Below, in pieces: positions 1 to 7,735 of a stretch of 28,239 nucleotides of DNA. The stretch is from Candidatus Omnitrophota bacterium. GTDB taxonomy: Bacteria > Omnitrophota > Gorgyraeia > Gygaellales > Profunditerraquicolaceae. Under the pieces are notes generated by a model. It saw only the letters and a program-made list of their open reading frames with translations, ran no database searches and was not told the origin of the DNA. A program made the position numbers and the translations under genes. How positions within the stretch are numbered: the stretch's first letter is position 1; each line of letters starts with the position of its first letter. The stretch spans positions 1 through 28,239 of the forward strand of contig JAFGET010000053.1 of NCBI GenBank assembly GCA_016931435.1, given 5' to 3'.

Positions 1-559
1 CTTTTGTAAATCTTAAAATAAGGTCTTCCTCGACATAAGCCATGGGCCTGATCACCGTAAGCTTGCCGTGGAACAACTCCTGCTTCGGGCACATCGCGGA
101 GATCTCTCCGTTAAAAAACATATTCATCAGGATAGTCTCTATGATATCGTCTTTGTGGTGGCCCAGGGCTATTTTATTGCACCCTAAACGGTCACTCGCC
201 TCGAACAAAGCCTTCCTGCGGTTCCAGGCGCACCAAAAACAACTGATGTCTTTCTTTTTGATTTTCTTTAACTCATCGCACTTCTCAATATGGTATTCCA
301 CCCCGATCTTTTTAAAATATCTTTCCAGCGCTTTCGCGCATGATCTAGGATATCCTAGATCCACATGTACTGCTACCACCTCATATTTTATAGGCACGAA
401 AGCCCTGCGGTCATCTAAGACACGCAGCATCGCGAGGCTGTCCTTTCCTCCCGATACCGCAACGGCTATCCTGTCGCCTTCCTCAAGCATGCGGTAATCC
501 ATGATCGCCTTACCAACGCGCTTGGAGATATAAAATTCCGGTCCCTGTAATACAGCCAT
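1..559 (-). CDS. ttcA: TtcA-family tRNA 2-thiocytidine synthetase-like ATPase, C-terminus beyond window edge
   Basis: The frame is open from ATG at 559 to the left edge, giving 186 codons with the C-terminus missing. It shows the PP-loop motif SGGKDS at residues 36-41, a CFWC pair (C107, C110) that in TtcA helps hold an Fe-S cluster, and a GHHKDD motif near residue 133. TtcA proteins thiolate C32 of tRNAs using ATP. The third cluster cysteine of the family would lie past the edge, so it cannot be checked. No clear Shine-Dalgarno precedes the ATG; the upstream spacer from 560 to 655 is AT-rich and follows the malQ stop. The family also contains paralogues of unknown substrate, so the family is firmer than the exact reaction. 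Confidence 0.85.
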   Translation of the reverse strand, partial: MAVLQGPEFYISKRVGKAIMDYRMLEEGDRIAVAVSGGKDSLAMLRVLDDRRAFVPIKYEVVAVHVDLGYPRSCAKALERYFKKIGVEYHIEKCDELKKIKKKDISCFWCAWNRRKALFEASDRLGCNKIALGHHKDDIIETILMNMFFNGEISAMCPKQELFHGKLTVIRPMAYVEEDLILRFTK

Positions 560-655
560 AATTTTTTTATTTAAATGTATTATTTTGCTGAAAGTCTGCG
601 AGCGTGCAAAATACGCAGCAGGCAAAAACACGCGAATAAACCAAAAAGCAAAATA

Positions 656-2422
656 TCAGATTCTCCCCGATGCCTTATTCATAGCGTAAATATCCTTGTT
701 TACTTTATGCTTAAGGAGCTCCTCGAGCGGGATCGGAAGGGTCAAAGACCAGTTTTTTGCACTGCTCGTGCCGGGGGTATTAATGCGGTAGGCATACGGG
801 TCGCCCTTGAATATATCGCTTAAATAAAGGATGTCGATGATGGTATTTATACAAAATATCGCTTCTGACTCCAAGACCGCCCTTAAAACATGGCGCATAA
901 TTTCTCTATCGCAAGCTTCCCTCATCTTGCCTTTTAAAAGCAGGTAACGCCAGAGCTTTTCTTTCTCTTTGTAACTGTTCTCATACATTTCCACAAAATC
1001 CAGTAATTCTTCCTTTTTTTTGCCTAAAGTGTTTACCAGGGTATCAACTGATTCAACCGATTCCTGCCAACGCAGCCTGCCGTGGCGGCTGCGTTTTGAG
1101 TCAAAAAGCTTAGGCATAACCTTGTTGTAGTCGACCCTCCCCTGGCATTTGCGGATAAAAAGCGCCTCATCTATCGTTCCGGCCTCATTCTCCCACCAGG
1201 CCGGCCAGTTAGTAGTATCATGCGTAGAAAGCATGGCCACGGAGACCCTGCGGTATTCAGAAGGCAGGAGGAAATCATGCCGCGCCTTCCAGTCTTTTAC
1301 CCAGCGCTGGACATCGTTTCCTGGAACGCCTAATTCCTTCAGGGTTTTCGGGCAGATCTTGGGGATAGTCCCCAGGTCTTCGGCGCACAAAAGCATACTG
1401 CTGTTTTTTAACATAACCGATAATATGCTCTTTCCATGCCCGCCCCATAATTTTTCGTCTTCCGGGTCAAAAACTCCGTTTAACCCCTGGTTTTCTAACG
1501 GCTCATTATAAGGAATACCCCAAATGCGGAATAACCCCACCACGTGGTCGACTCTTAGGATATCATAAAAGTTTTCGGCGTAGCGGATCTTTTCTTTTAA
1601 ATACCTGTAGTTATCGGAGGCGATGTTTTGCCAATTATAAGTAGGCATTCCCCAGCGCTGCCCCTTTGCGCAATACATATCTGGAGGGGCTCCCGCCGAA
1701 AAATCAAGCTTAAAGAATTCAGGATGCGCCCAGACATCCACGCTGTCGCGCGAAATCAGTATGGGCAGGTCTCCTTTTAAAAGCACCTTATTTTCCCTGG
1801 CATATTCCCTGGCTTCTTTAAGCTGCCTAAAAGCCAGGTATTGCGCCCAAATATAGAAGGCGACTTCTTTCTTATGCTCCTGTTGAAAGGCGCCTACCGC
1901 AGCATCCTTTGCGCTCCTGTATTTATCATCCCATTCATACCAGGGGCGGCCTTGCTGATAATCCTTTAGGACCTTAAAAACAGCGTAATCATAAATCCAA
2001 TAACTATTGCGCTCAACAAACCTCCCCAGCTCTTTATCTTTAGTTACGTCTTCTGTTTTGAATATCTCCGAAAGAAGCTGCTTCTTTTTTTCTTTTATCC
2101 CGTAATCTATAAAAGGCTTTTTTAAGGACAGTTTCTCTTTTAAGGGCTTTATCCTTATGTGTGCCGTCTCCAGGGCGCATGAACTTATGGCGTCATACGG
2201 ACAGAAAAAGGGGCCCATTTCATTTAAAGGCAAAAGCTGCAATATGGAGTTGCCGGACTTGACGCACCAGTCTATGGCTAATTTCAGATCGACGTAATCT
2301 CCGATCCCCTGGCTGTCTTTGGAATAAACAAAAAATAGAGGGATGACTACGCCGGACCTTTTTCTTGTAGTGATGCGCGACCATTTATCTGCGGCGATAG
2401 TATTCAATAAATAGTCTTTCAT
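656..2422 (-). CDS. malQ: 4-alpha-glucanotransferase (amylomaltase, GH77)
   Basis: This 588-residue protein belongs to glycoside hydrolase family 77, which transfers alpha-1,4-glucan segments between maltodextrins or glycogen-derived chains in the cytoplasm. The N-terminus has the family start (RKRSGVVIPLF, about 21-30) and LQLLPLNEMG (about 61-70). The nucleophile is predicted to be D292 in RVDHVVG, the acid/base E348 in CAEDLG, and the third carboxylate D402 in STHD. It is somewhat longer than the roughly 500-residue thermophile enzymes. No good Shine-Dalgarno precedes the ATG. No other glycogen gene is in the window, so its partner pathway is inferred. A promoter candidate lies about 50-80 nt upstream. 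Confidence 0.93.
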   Translation of the reverse strand: MKDYLLNTIAADKWSRITTRKRSGVVIPLFFVYSKDSQGIGDYVDLKLAIDWCVKSGNSILQLLPLNEMGPFFCPYDAISSCALETAHIRIKPLKEKLSLKKPFIDYGIKEKKKQLLSEIFKTEDVTKDKELGRFVERNSYWIYDYAVFKVLKDYQQGRPWYEWDDKYRSAKDAAVGAFQQEHKKEVAFYIWAQYLAFRQLKEAREYARENKVLLKGDLPILISRDSVDVWAHPEFFKLDFSAGAPPDMYCAKGQRWGMPTYNWQNIASDNYRYLKEKIRYAENFYDILRVDHVVGLFRIWGIPYNEPLENQGLNGVFDPEDEKLWGGHGKSILSVMLKNSSMLLCAEDLGTIPKICPKTLKELGVPGNDVQRWVKDWKARHDFLLPSEYRRVSVAMLSTHDTTNWPAWWENEAGTIDEALFIRKCQGRVDYNKVMPKLFDSKRSRHGRLRWQESVESVDTLVNTLGKKKEELLDFVEMYENSYKEKEKLWRYLLLKGKMREACDREIMRHVLRAVLESEAIFCINTIIDILYLSDIFKGDPYAYRINTPGTSSAKNWSLTLPIPLEELLKHKVNKDIYAMNKASGRI

Positions 2423-2470
2423 AAGAAAACGTTTTCCGGAAAAACAAGTTTTGCCCTTGATTTTTTATTT

Positions 2471-2500
2471 TTCATATGGCATGCTTATTATAGAAGTCAA
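2471..2500 (-). promoter_or_regulatory. candidate promoter for malQ
   Basis: On the minus strand TTGACT (2500-2495) is followed after 18 nt by TATGAA (2476-2471). A perfect TATAAT also reads on the same strand at 2492-2487, but with a poor -35 upstream (TCCTCC). Either could drive malQ, whose ATG is at 2422. This is pattern matching only. Confidence 0.35.
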
Positions 2501-2508
2501 TAATAACA

Positions 2509-2584
2509 GGGAGGAAGATAGCGAAAGCATACGAGGTTTATCCCCTCCGAGAGAGCCCTAAGCAGTAGGGCTTTCTCTGTTTTT
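2509..2584 (+). ncRNA. candidate small structured RNA or leader ending in an intrinsic terminator, opposite to all genes
   Basis: On the plus strand GGAGG (2510-2514) can pair with CCTCC (2544-2548) around a purine-rich loop containing GCGAAAGC. The terminator hairpin at 2550-2584 follows at once. No plus-strand gene lies downstream, since both neighbours are minus-strand genes. I do not recognise a known riboswitch or RNA family here. Upstream, a plus-strand -10-like TATTAT occurs at 2486-2491, but no good -35 is seen. It could instead be a relic of a rearranged leader. Confidence 0.3.
2550..2584 (+). terminator. intrinsic terminator on the plus strand
   Basis: The arms AGAGAGCCCTA (2550-2560) and TAGGGC..TCTCT (2566-2578) form a long stem with a 5-nt loop and a small T bulge on the 3' arm. 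A run of five T (2580-2584) follows directly. On the minus strand the same hairpin is followed by CGGAGG rather than T, so it does not look like a terminator for the prepilin peptidase gene, whose stop codon it touches. Confidence 0.6.
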
Positions 2585-3389
2585 AGGGCAGAAGAAAAAG
2601 AAACCTTATTATCTTATGGGACCAAAAGAGAGAGATCAAAGAAGCCAGGGAAAGAAACGGCCCGTAAGGAATAACGCGACTGCGCCTGGCCAGAAAATTG
2701 ATTACACCTGCGATTATCCCCAGAAAAGGGGCGATAAAAAATGTAAGGATCGCCGCCTTCCAGCCTAAAAATGCCCCGATCATCGCCATAAGTTTGATAT
2801 CCCCGTCCCCCATGGAAGTAGTCTCTCCTTCTACGGCGGGCTTCTTCAAAAGTTTAAAATAAACCAGGTCAAAAAAAGTGCGCGTCAAATAAACTATCCC
2901 CCCTCCGGCAACCGCCCCTTGCAAAGAATTGAGAAAAAAAGAAAAATTATAACTTAAGGGAGAGGTGTTGATACCCAGGATAGAATTTAAAATCAGCCCC
3001 AAAATAATCCCTCCTATAGATATTTCGTCAGGGATAATATAGTGCTTGATATCTACAAAAGTAACTATGATCAGGCTTGCGGCAAAAAGCGTAAAAATAA
3101 AATACTCGTAGCTCAAGCCGTAACGGATAAAAAGCAATAAGAACATAACGGCCGTAATCAGCTCGACTAAAGGATACCTTAGGGATATCTTCTCTTTGCA
3201 AAAACGGCACTTGCCTCTTAATAAAATAAAGCTTAAAAAAGGTATATTATCGTACCCGGGTATCTTCTTCTGGCACTTCGGGCAGCGTGAACGAGGCCAG
3301 ACGACAGATTCACCGCGCGGCATCCTGTGGATACAGACATTCAAGAAACTGCCTACTATAGCGCCAAAAATAAAAACTAATATCTTCAT
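2583..3389 (-). CDS. pilD: prepilin peptidase / N-methyltransferase (type IV pilus or type II secretion)
   Basis: This is an integral membrane aspartic peptidase that cleaves and N-methylates type IV prepilins. The cytoplasmic N-terminal domain carries two CxxC pairs (C36/C39 and C61/C64), which are zinc ligands in many homologues. The catalytic aspartates are predicted to be D113 (VDIKHYIIPD) and D197 in GDGDIKL. Several hydrophobic segments follow. The start is placed at 3389 because AAAGGTGA lies a few bases upstream of that ATG; the longer frame begins with GTG at 3407, inside the leader. Length is then 268 residues. No pilin or secretion gene is adjacent. The symbol is generic, as gspO is equally possible. 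Confidence 0.93.
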   Translation of the reverse strand: MKILVFIFGAIVGSFLNVCIHRMPRGESVVWPRSRCPKCQKKIPGYDNIPFLSFILLRGKCRFCKEKISLRYPLVELITAVMFLLLFIRYGLSYEYFIFTLFAASLIIVTFVDIKHYIIPDEISIGGIILGLILNSILGINTSPLSYNFSFFLNSLQGAVAGGGIVYLTRTFFDLVYFKLLKKPAVEGETTSMGDGDIKLMAMIGAFLGWKAAILTFFIAPFLGIIAGVINFLARRSRVIPYGPFLSLASLISLFWSHKIIRFLFLLP

Positions 3390-3432
3390 CGGCTCACCTT
3401 TCGTCACAAAATCTTAAAATCCTAAGGGTAAT

Positions 3433-4320
3433 CTATACGGCCTTAAGTAATGCCTTACGCATCATACCCACAGGGGCGGTCTTTCCGGTCCAGAACTCAA
3501 AAGCCAGCGCCCCCTGGTATAAAAGCATACCCAGCCCCCCACAAGAAACTAAACCCAGAGACCTGGCATCTTTGACCAATTGAGTCTCTCTGTTATATAT
3601 GACGTCATATACAAACAGTTCTTTATGCAAAAATTTTTTTTCGATTACGGAAGGATCTTCTTCTTTCATACCCAGGGATGAAGCATTTACCAAAAGCTGG
3701 CATTTTTCCAAAACGCGGGGTATTTCTTTTTGACGGACGAATTTTAATATGTTTTTTATGCCTAAGAACCGCTCCTTGGCCGCTTTTACGGCATCCGCGC
3801 GGATATCATGGACAAAAATTTCTTTAACCCCGCAGGCCTTCCAACTTAAAGCCGTGACCACCGACCGGCCTGCCCCGCCGCAACCAAAAATAAATACGCT
3901 CTTGCCTTTAGTTTGAAACTTGAGGTCTTCCGTCAAGGACCTTAAAAAACCAGCGACATCGGTATTGCGGTAAGTGATATTCTTATCTTCTAACTTGACC
4001 GTGTTTATGGCGCCTGAGAGCCTGACATAATGCGCCTGGGCAAGCGTGATAGAGGGATCTTTCTGTAAAGGAAACTTCTTTTCCAGTATTTCTTTAGCTT
4101 TGACTTTATGCGGAACGGTGATATTAAACCCGGACAGATCCTTACTAAAAGCGCCTTTCAATAAGAACTCTTTTAATCCCTGGGGGTTGATATCGAATAA
4201 CCTGTAGCGCGCGTTTATCTTAAGCCTGGCGAATGCCGCGTTCTGCATCGCGGGAGAAAGGCTGTGTTTGACAGGATGGCCGATCAGGCCATAGGTCTTT
4301 ACGGCAGGCTTTTTCTCCAT
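3433..4320 (-). CDS. aroE: shikimate 5-dehydrogenase
   Basis: AroE reduces 3-dehydroshikimate to shikimate with NADPH in the chorismate pathway. The 295-residue protein has the substrate-binding YGLIGHPVKHSLSP start, the catalytic lysine K72 in VPHKVKA and the paired aspartate D121 in NTDVAGF. A Rossmann motif GCGGAGRSV and a late GLGMLLYQGA segment complete the fold. There is a slightly long insert (about residues 80-100) between the lysine motif and AINTV. It begins 7 nt after the leuA stop, so it is probably co-transcribed with the branched-chain amino acid genes. No strong Shine-Dalgarno is seen. Confidence 0.95.
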   Translation of the reverse strand: MEKKPAVKTYGLIGHPVKHSLSPAMQNAAFARLKINARYRLFDINPQGLKEFLLKGAFSKDLSGFNITVPHKVKAKEILEKKFPLQKDPSITLAQAHYVRLSGAINTVKLEDKNITYRNTDVAGFLRSLTEDLKFQTKGKSVFIFGCGGAGRSVVTALSWKACGVKEIFVHDIRADAVKAAKERFLGIKNILKFVRQKEIPRVLEKCQLLVNASSLGMKEEDPSVIEKKFLHKELFVYDVIYNRETQLVKDARSLGLVSCGGLGMLLYQGALAFEFWTGKTAPVGMMRKALLKAV

Positions 4321-4327
4321 ATTTACA

Positions 4328-5833
4328 TCAAAGGCTTTCGATCTTATTTAAAGCGTTAATATACGCCCTTACCGAGGCTTCGATAATATCAGTACTTGAG
4401 CCGCGGGCAGTGACGACTTTTCCCTTGGCTTTTAACTTCAGGATAACTTCGCCCAAGGCATCTTTTCCTTTAGTGACTGCTTCAATACGGTAATCCTGGA
4501 GTTCCCCCTTGACGCCGGTTGCTTTATCTATAGCCTTAAAACACGCATCTACCGGGCCGTCTCCGTTTGACTGGGCAGAGGAAATATTATTTTTGTATTT
4601 TAAATCCACTTTTGCGCTGGGGTTGATCTTGGTGCCGGAATTTATCTCAAAACCCAAGAGGATCCAAACCGGCTCAACCAGCTTGATCTCATCCTGCACG
4701 ACGGAAATAAGGTCATCGTCAAAAATATTCTTCTTTTTATCCGCAAGTTCTTTAAAGCGCGTATTGATTCTTGCCACTTCTCCGTCGGAAAGCTTAAAGC
4801 CTAGTTCCTTCAGGCGTTCTTTTAAGGCGTGCCTGCCCGAATGTTTCCCCAGGACTATCCCGCTTCCGCTAAACCCTACGTCTTCGGGACGCATAATTTC
4901 ATAAGTAGAACGCTCTTTTAGGACCCCGTCCTGGTGGATACCTGATTCATGCCTGAAGGCGTTGCCTCCGACAATCGCTTTATTCGGAGCGACCGCAAAA
5001 CCGGTAAGTTTACTTACCAGCCGCGAAGTCTTATAGATATTGGCGGTGACTATGGAAGTATTAAACCCCTTATAAATATCCTTGCGTGTCCTAAGCGCCA
5101 TCACTATTTCTTCAAGGGAAGCGTTTCCCGCACGCTCACCTATGCCGTTTACAGTGCACTCCACCTGGCGCGCGCCGCTTTTTATGGCAGCCAGCGAATT
5201 CGCTACAGCAAGCCCCAGGTCATTATGACAATGCACGGAAATCACGGCTTTGTGGATATTGGGGACATTCTCTTTTACCGCACAAACCAAATCCGCGTAT
5301 TCGTCGGGTTCAGTATACCCTACGGTATCAGGGATATTAACAGTGGTCGCGCCTGCGGCAATGACTTCCTTTAATATTTTAAAAAGGAACTTCCTTTCCG
5401 TACGCGTTGTATCTTCCGGAGAAAAATCAATGTCCGCACAGAACTTTTTGGCGTATTTTACGGATTCAACCGCAAGCCTTAAGACTTCATCTTCCGTCTT
5501 TTTGAATTTATGCTGCATATGTATCTTGGAAGTGGCCAGAAAGACGTGAATACGCGGCCTCTTGGCATGCCGCACCGCTTCATAGGCAGCGTCGATGTCG
5601 CCTTTGACCGCACGCGCCAGGGCACAGATCACGGTGCCCTTTACCGATCTTGCTATCTCTTTTACGGATTCAAGGTCCCCGCGGCTTGAAATAGGAAAAC
5701 CCGCCTCAATAACGTCTACGCCCAGGTCAACTAAAGCATGGGCGATCTCAAGCTTCTCTGCCGGATTAAGGCTAGCTCCCGGAGCCTGTTCGCCATCGCG
5801 AAGCGTAGTATCAAATATGATTATTTTGTCCAT
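4328..5833 (-). CDS. leuA: 2-isopropylmalate synthase
   Basis: LeuA condenses acetyl-CoA with 2-oxoisovalerate, the first committed step of leucine synthesis. The N-terminus DTTLRDGEQAPG carries the metal-binding DRE-TIM motif. HCHNDLGLAVANS holds the zinc histidines, and GKHSGRHAL marks the LeuA/homocitrate synthase group. The C-terminal ~110 residues look like the leucine-sensing regulatory domain. Length is 501 residues from ATG 5833, matching the family start (MDKIIIFDTTLRDG). An in-frame ATG 12 nt upstream, inside repeat F1, would add MASF. There is no Shine-Dalgarno before either. Citramalate synthase is less likely, given the match to LeuA along the whole length. Confidence 0.95.
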   Translation of the reverse strand: MDKIIIFDTTLRDGEQAPGASLNPAEKLEIAHALVDLGVDVIEAGFPISSRGDLESVKEIARSVKGTVICALARAVKGDIDAAYEAVRHAKRPRIHVFLATSKIHMQHKFKKTEDEVLRLAVESVKYAKKFCADIDFSPEDTTRTERKFLFKILKEVIAAGATTVNIPDTVGYTEPDEYADLVCAVKENVPNIHKAVISVHCHNDLGLAVANSLAAIKSGARQVECTVNGIGERAGNASLEEIVMALRTRKDIYKGFNTSIVTANIYKTSRLVSKLTGFAVAPNKAIVGGNAFRHESGIHQDGVLKERSTYEIMRPEDVGFSGSGIVLGKHSGRHALKERLKELGFKLSDGEVARINTRFKELADKKKNIFDDDLISVVQDEIKLVEPVWILLGFEINSGTKINPSAKVDLKYKNNISSAQSNGDGPVDACFKAIDKATGVKGELQDYRIEAVTKGKDALGEVILKLKAKGKVVTARGSSTDIIEASVRAYINALNKIESL

Positions 5834-5995
5834 AAATGAGGCCATAACTTATGGAGCGCATGAAATGCGCGAACATAAGTTATTAGGCCGAATTTGGAAC
5901 ACCAAAATCTTTTGTTTAGTGAAATCCCGCGCTAGCGGGAACTCCGAGCACGCGAGAAAATCTCAACAAGATTTTCGAGCGCTTGTGCGAGGAGC
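5834..5995 (-). repeat. F1 intergenic structured repeat, long form, ilvC-leuA gap
   Basis: This element fills the whole gap between the ilvC stop and the leuA start. Read on the minus strand, hairpin 1 has the inner arms GAAAATCT and AGATTTTC around a TGTTG loop. A GC palindrome (TCCCGC..GCGGGA, 5925-5940) follows, then a linker, then AAATTCGGCC. Hairpin 2 pairs AATAACTTATG with CATAAGTTAT and has an inner GCGCAT/ATGCGC stem. The element ends GGCCTCATTT, flush against the leuA ATG. Confidence 0.85.
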
Positions 5996-6988
5996 TTACT
6001 TCTTCATCCAGGGCATCATCTCGCGCAGCTGCTGCCCCACCTTCTCTATTCTGTGCTCATCGCCCTGCCGAAGTAACTTATCAAAATTTGGCCTGCCGGC
6101 TTCGTTTTCTTTGATCCACTCCCGGGCGAATTTTCCTGATTTGATCTCTTTTAATATCTTCTGCATGACTTTACGGGTCTTTTCGGTAATGATCATTGGG
6201 CCGCGCGTAAGATCCCCGTAACAGGCAGTATTAGAGACTCTTCGCCTCATGCCGCTTATACCGGTCTCCTGGATAAGATCAGTGATCAATTTTAATTCAT
6301 GCAAGACTTCAAAATAAGCGATCTCCGGCTGATACCCGGCATCTACTAATGTATCGAAACCGGCTTTGATCAACTCGGTGACTCCGCCGCATAGGACCGC
6401 TTGTTCGCCGAATAAATCAGTCTCGGTTTCTTCATCAAAGGTCGTTTCGATCACGCCTGCTTTTGTGGCGCCTATACCTTTGGCATAGGCTAAAGCGATC
6501 TTTAGGGCATCTCCGGTAGCGTCCTGGAATATCGCCACTAATGAGGGGACGCCTTTACCTTCTTCGAACATCCTTCTAACTAAAGCCCCCGGCCCTTTAG
6601 GCGCTACCATAAATACGTCCACATTTTTGGGCGGCTTGATCTGTTTAAAACGGATATTAAAACCATGGGAGAAACAAAGGGCCTTGCCTTTTTTTAAATT
6701 CGGTTTAATAGCTTCGGCGTAAACTTTAGCCTGGACGTGGTCTTGGGTCAAGATCTGAATGATATCACCCGCCCTGGCGGCATCGGCGGCAGGAACGGGG
6801 ACAAAACCGTCTTTTTGAGCCTGCTGAAAATTCGCCGTTCCTTCCATTTCAGAAACAACGACCCTTAACCCCGAATCTTTCAAACATAGCGCCTGCCCGC
6901 GGCCCTGGATACCGTAACCGATGATCGCGATAGTCTTATCTTTTAACAAACCTAAATCCGCATCCTGCTCATAATAGATCTTAGCCAT
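5996..6988 (-). CDS. ilvC: ketol-acid reductoisomerase
   Basis: IlvC converts acetolactate or acetohydroxybutyrate to the dihydroxyacid in valine and isoleucine synthesis. This is the short class I form of 330 residues. GYGIQGRGQA (about 24-33) is the dinucleotide-binding loop. ETDLFGEQ and YFEVLHEL hold the metal-binding acidic residues, and MRRRVSNTA includes the substrate serine. The start at 6988 is supported by AAGGAGAG 5 nt upstream; the longer frame to 7015 runs into repeat F1. The usual NADPH-specificity loop (GLRxGSxS type) is replaced by SEMEGTANF at 46-54, with two glutamates, so cofactor preference may differ. It lies between ilvN and leuA. Confidence 0.96.
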   Translation of the reverse strand: MAKIYYEQDADLGLLKDKTIAIIGYGIQGRGQALCLKDSGLRVVVSEMEGTANFQQAQKDGFVPVPAADAARAGDIIQILTQDHVQAKVYAEAIKPNLKKGKALCFSHGFNIRFKQIKPPKNVDVFMVAPKGPGALVRRMFEEGKGVPSLVAIFQDATGDALKIALAYAKGIGATKAGVIETTFDEETETDLFGEQAVLCGGVTELIKAGFDTLVDAGYQPEIAYFEVLHELKLITDLIQETGISGMRRRVSNTACYGDLTRGPMIITEKTRKVMQKILKEIKSGKFAREWIKENEAGRPNFDKLLRQGDEHRIEKVGQQLREMMPWMKK

Positions 6989-7000
6989 TTTAACTCTCCT

Positions 7001-7116
7001 TAAATGAGGCCACAACTTACAGAAGTCCGAAGGACGATGTAAGTTGTTGGGCCGAATTTACTCCGAGTATGCGAGAAAATTTCAACAAAATTTTCGAGCG
7101 CTTATACTCGGAGCTT
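7001..7116 (-). repeat. F1 intergenic structured repeat, short form, ilvN-ilvC gap
   Basis: Minus-strand hairpin 1 has perfect outer arms CTCCGAGTAT/ATACTCGGAG, a GCG/CGC step, inner arms GAAAATTT/AAATTTTC and loop TGTTG. Hairpin 2 pairs AACAACTTACA with TGTAAGTTGT inside GGCC/GGCC, with a GTCC/GGAC tip. After GGCCTCATTTA comes AAGGAGAG, the ilvC ribosome binding site, so here the repeat stops short of the start region. Confidence 0.85.
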
Positions 7117-7132
7117 TATTCCACCCACTAAT

Positions 7133-7606
7133 TTAATACGCCATGGCTATCCTGCCAGTGCGTACAAGTTCGGTGATTCCGAATTTATTCAACGCATCCA
7201 ATAATTGCCTGATCTTATCCTGTTCATCAACTGCTTCAATGACTAGTGAATCGCCGCTGGCCCGCACTATTTTAGCCACGTATTTAGACAAAAGCGTATC
7301 CAGGGCGTCTTTTTCATTTTTTGGGCAACTCACTTTTACCAATACCAGCTCTCTGTCTACATGTTCTTTTTTAGTAAAATCCGTAACGGTGATCACATCT
7401 ATCAGCTTATTCAGCTGCTTTTTGATCTGTTCCAGTATCTTTTCATCCTCTGCTTCAACTACGATAGTCATATAAGATACGGAAGGATCCAGGGTCTCCG
7501 ATACGGCTAGCGATGCGATGTTATAGCCCCGGGCGCTGAACAATCCTGCCACCCGCGCCAGTACTCCAAATTTGTTTTCCACTAAAACTGAAATCGTATG
7601 TCTCAT
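7133..7606 (-). CDS. ilvN: acetolactate synthase small (regulatory) subunit
   Basis: IlvN binds the catalytic IlvB subunit and confers activity and valine feedback control. The 157-residue protein opens with an ACT domain (RHTISVLVENKFGVLARVAG, then RGYNIASLAV) and continues with the C-terminal small-subunit domain (ELVLVKV.., IVRASGDSLVIE, ending ELVRTGRIAM). The start at 7606 matches the family start. An in-frame ATG 12 nt upstream lies in repeat F1 and would add MASF. No Shine-Dalgarno precedes either codon. It lies between ilvB and ilvC, with F1 copies on both sides. Confidence 0.95.
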   Translation of the reverse strand: MRHTISVLVENKFGVLARVAGLFSARGYNIASLAVSETLDPSVSYMTIVVEAEDEKILEQIKKQLNKLIDVITVTDFTKKEHVDRELVLVKVSCPKNEKDALDTLLSKYVAKIVRASGDSLVIEAVDEQDKIRQLLDALNKFGITELVRTGRIAMAY

Positions 7607-7730
7607 AAATGAGGCCATAACTTACGGAATCCCGCGAAACGCGGGATGAACGTAAGTTATTGGGCCGAATTTACTCCGAGTATGCGAAGAAATTCCTACA
7701 GAATTTCTGAACGCTTATACGAGGAGTTAT
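7607..7730 (-). repeat. F1 intergenic structured repeat, short form, ilvB-ilvN gap
   Basis: Hairpin 1 (minus strand) has inner arms AGAAATTC/GAATTTCT around TGTAG. Hairpin 2 pairs AATAACTTACG with CGTAAGTTAT, and its tip carries a GC palindrome (ATCCCGCG/CGCGGGAT, 7629-7647). It ends GGCCTCATTT directly before the ilvN ATG. Confidence 0.85.
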
Positions 7731-7735
7731 TTTTC

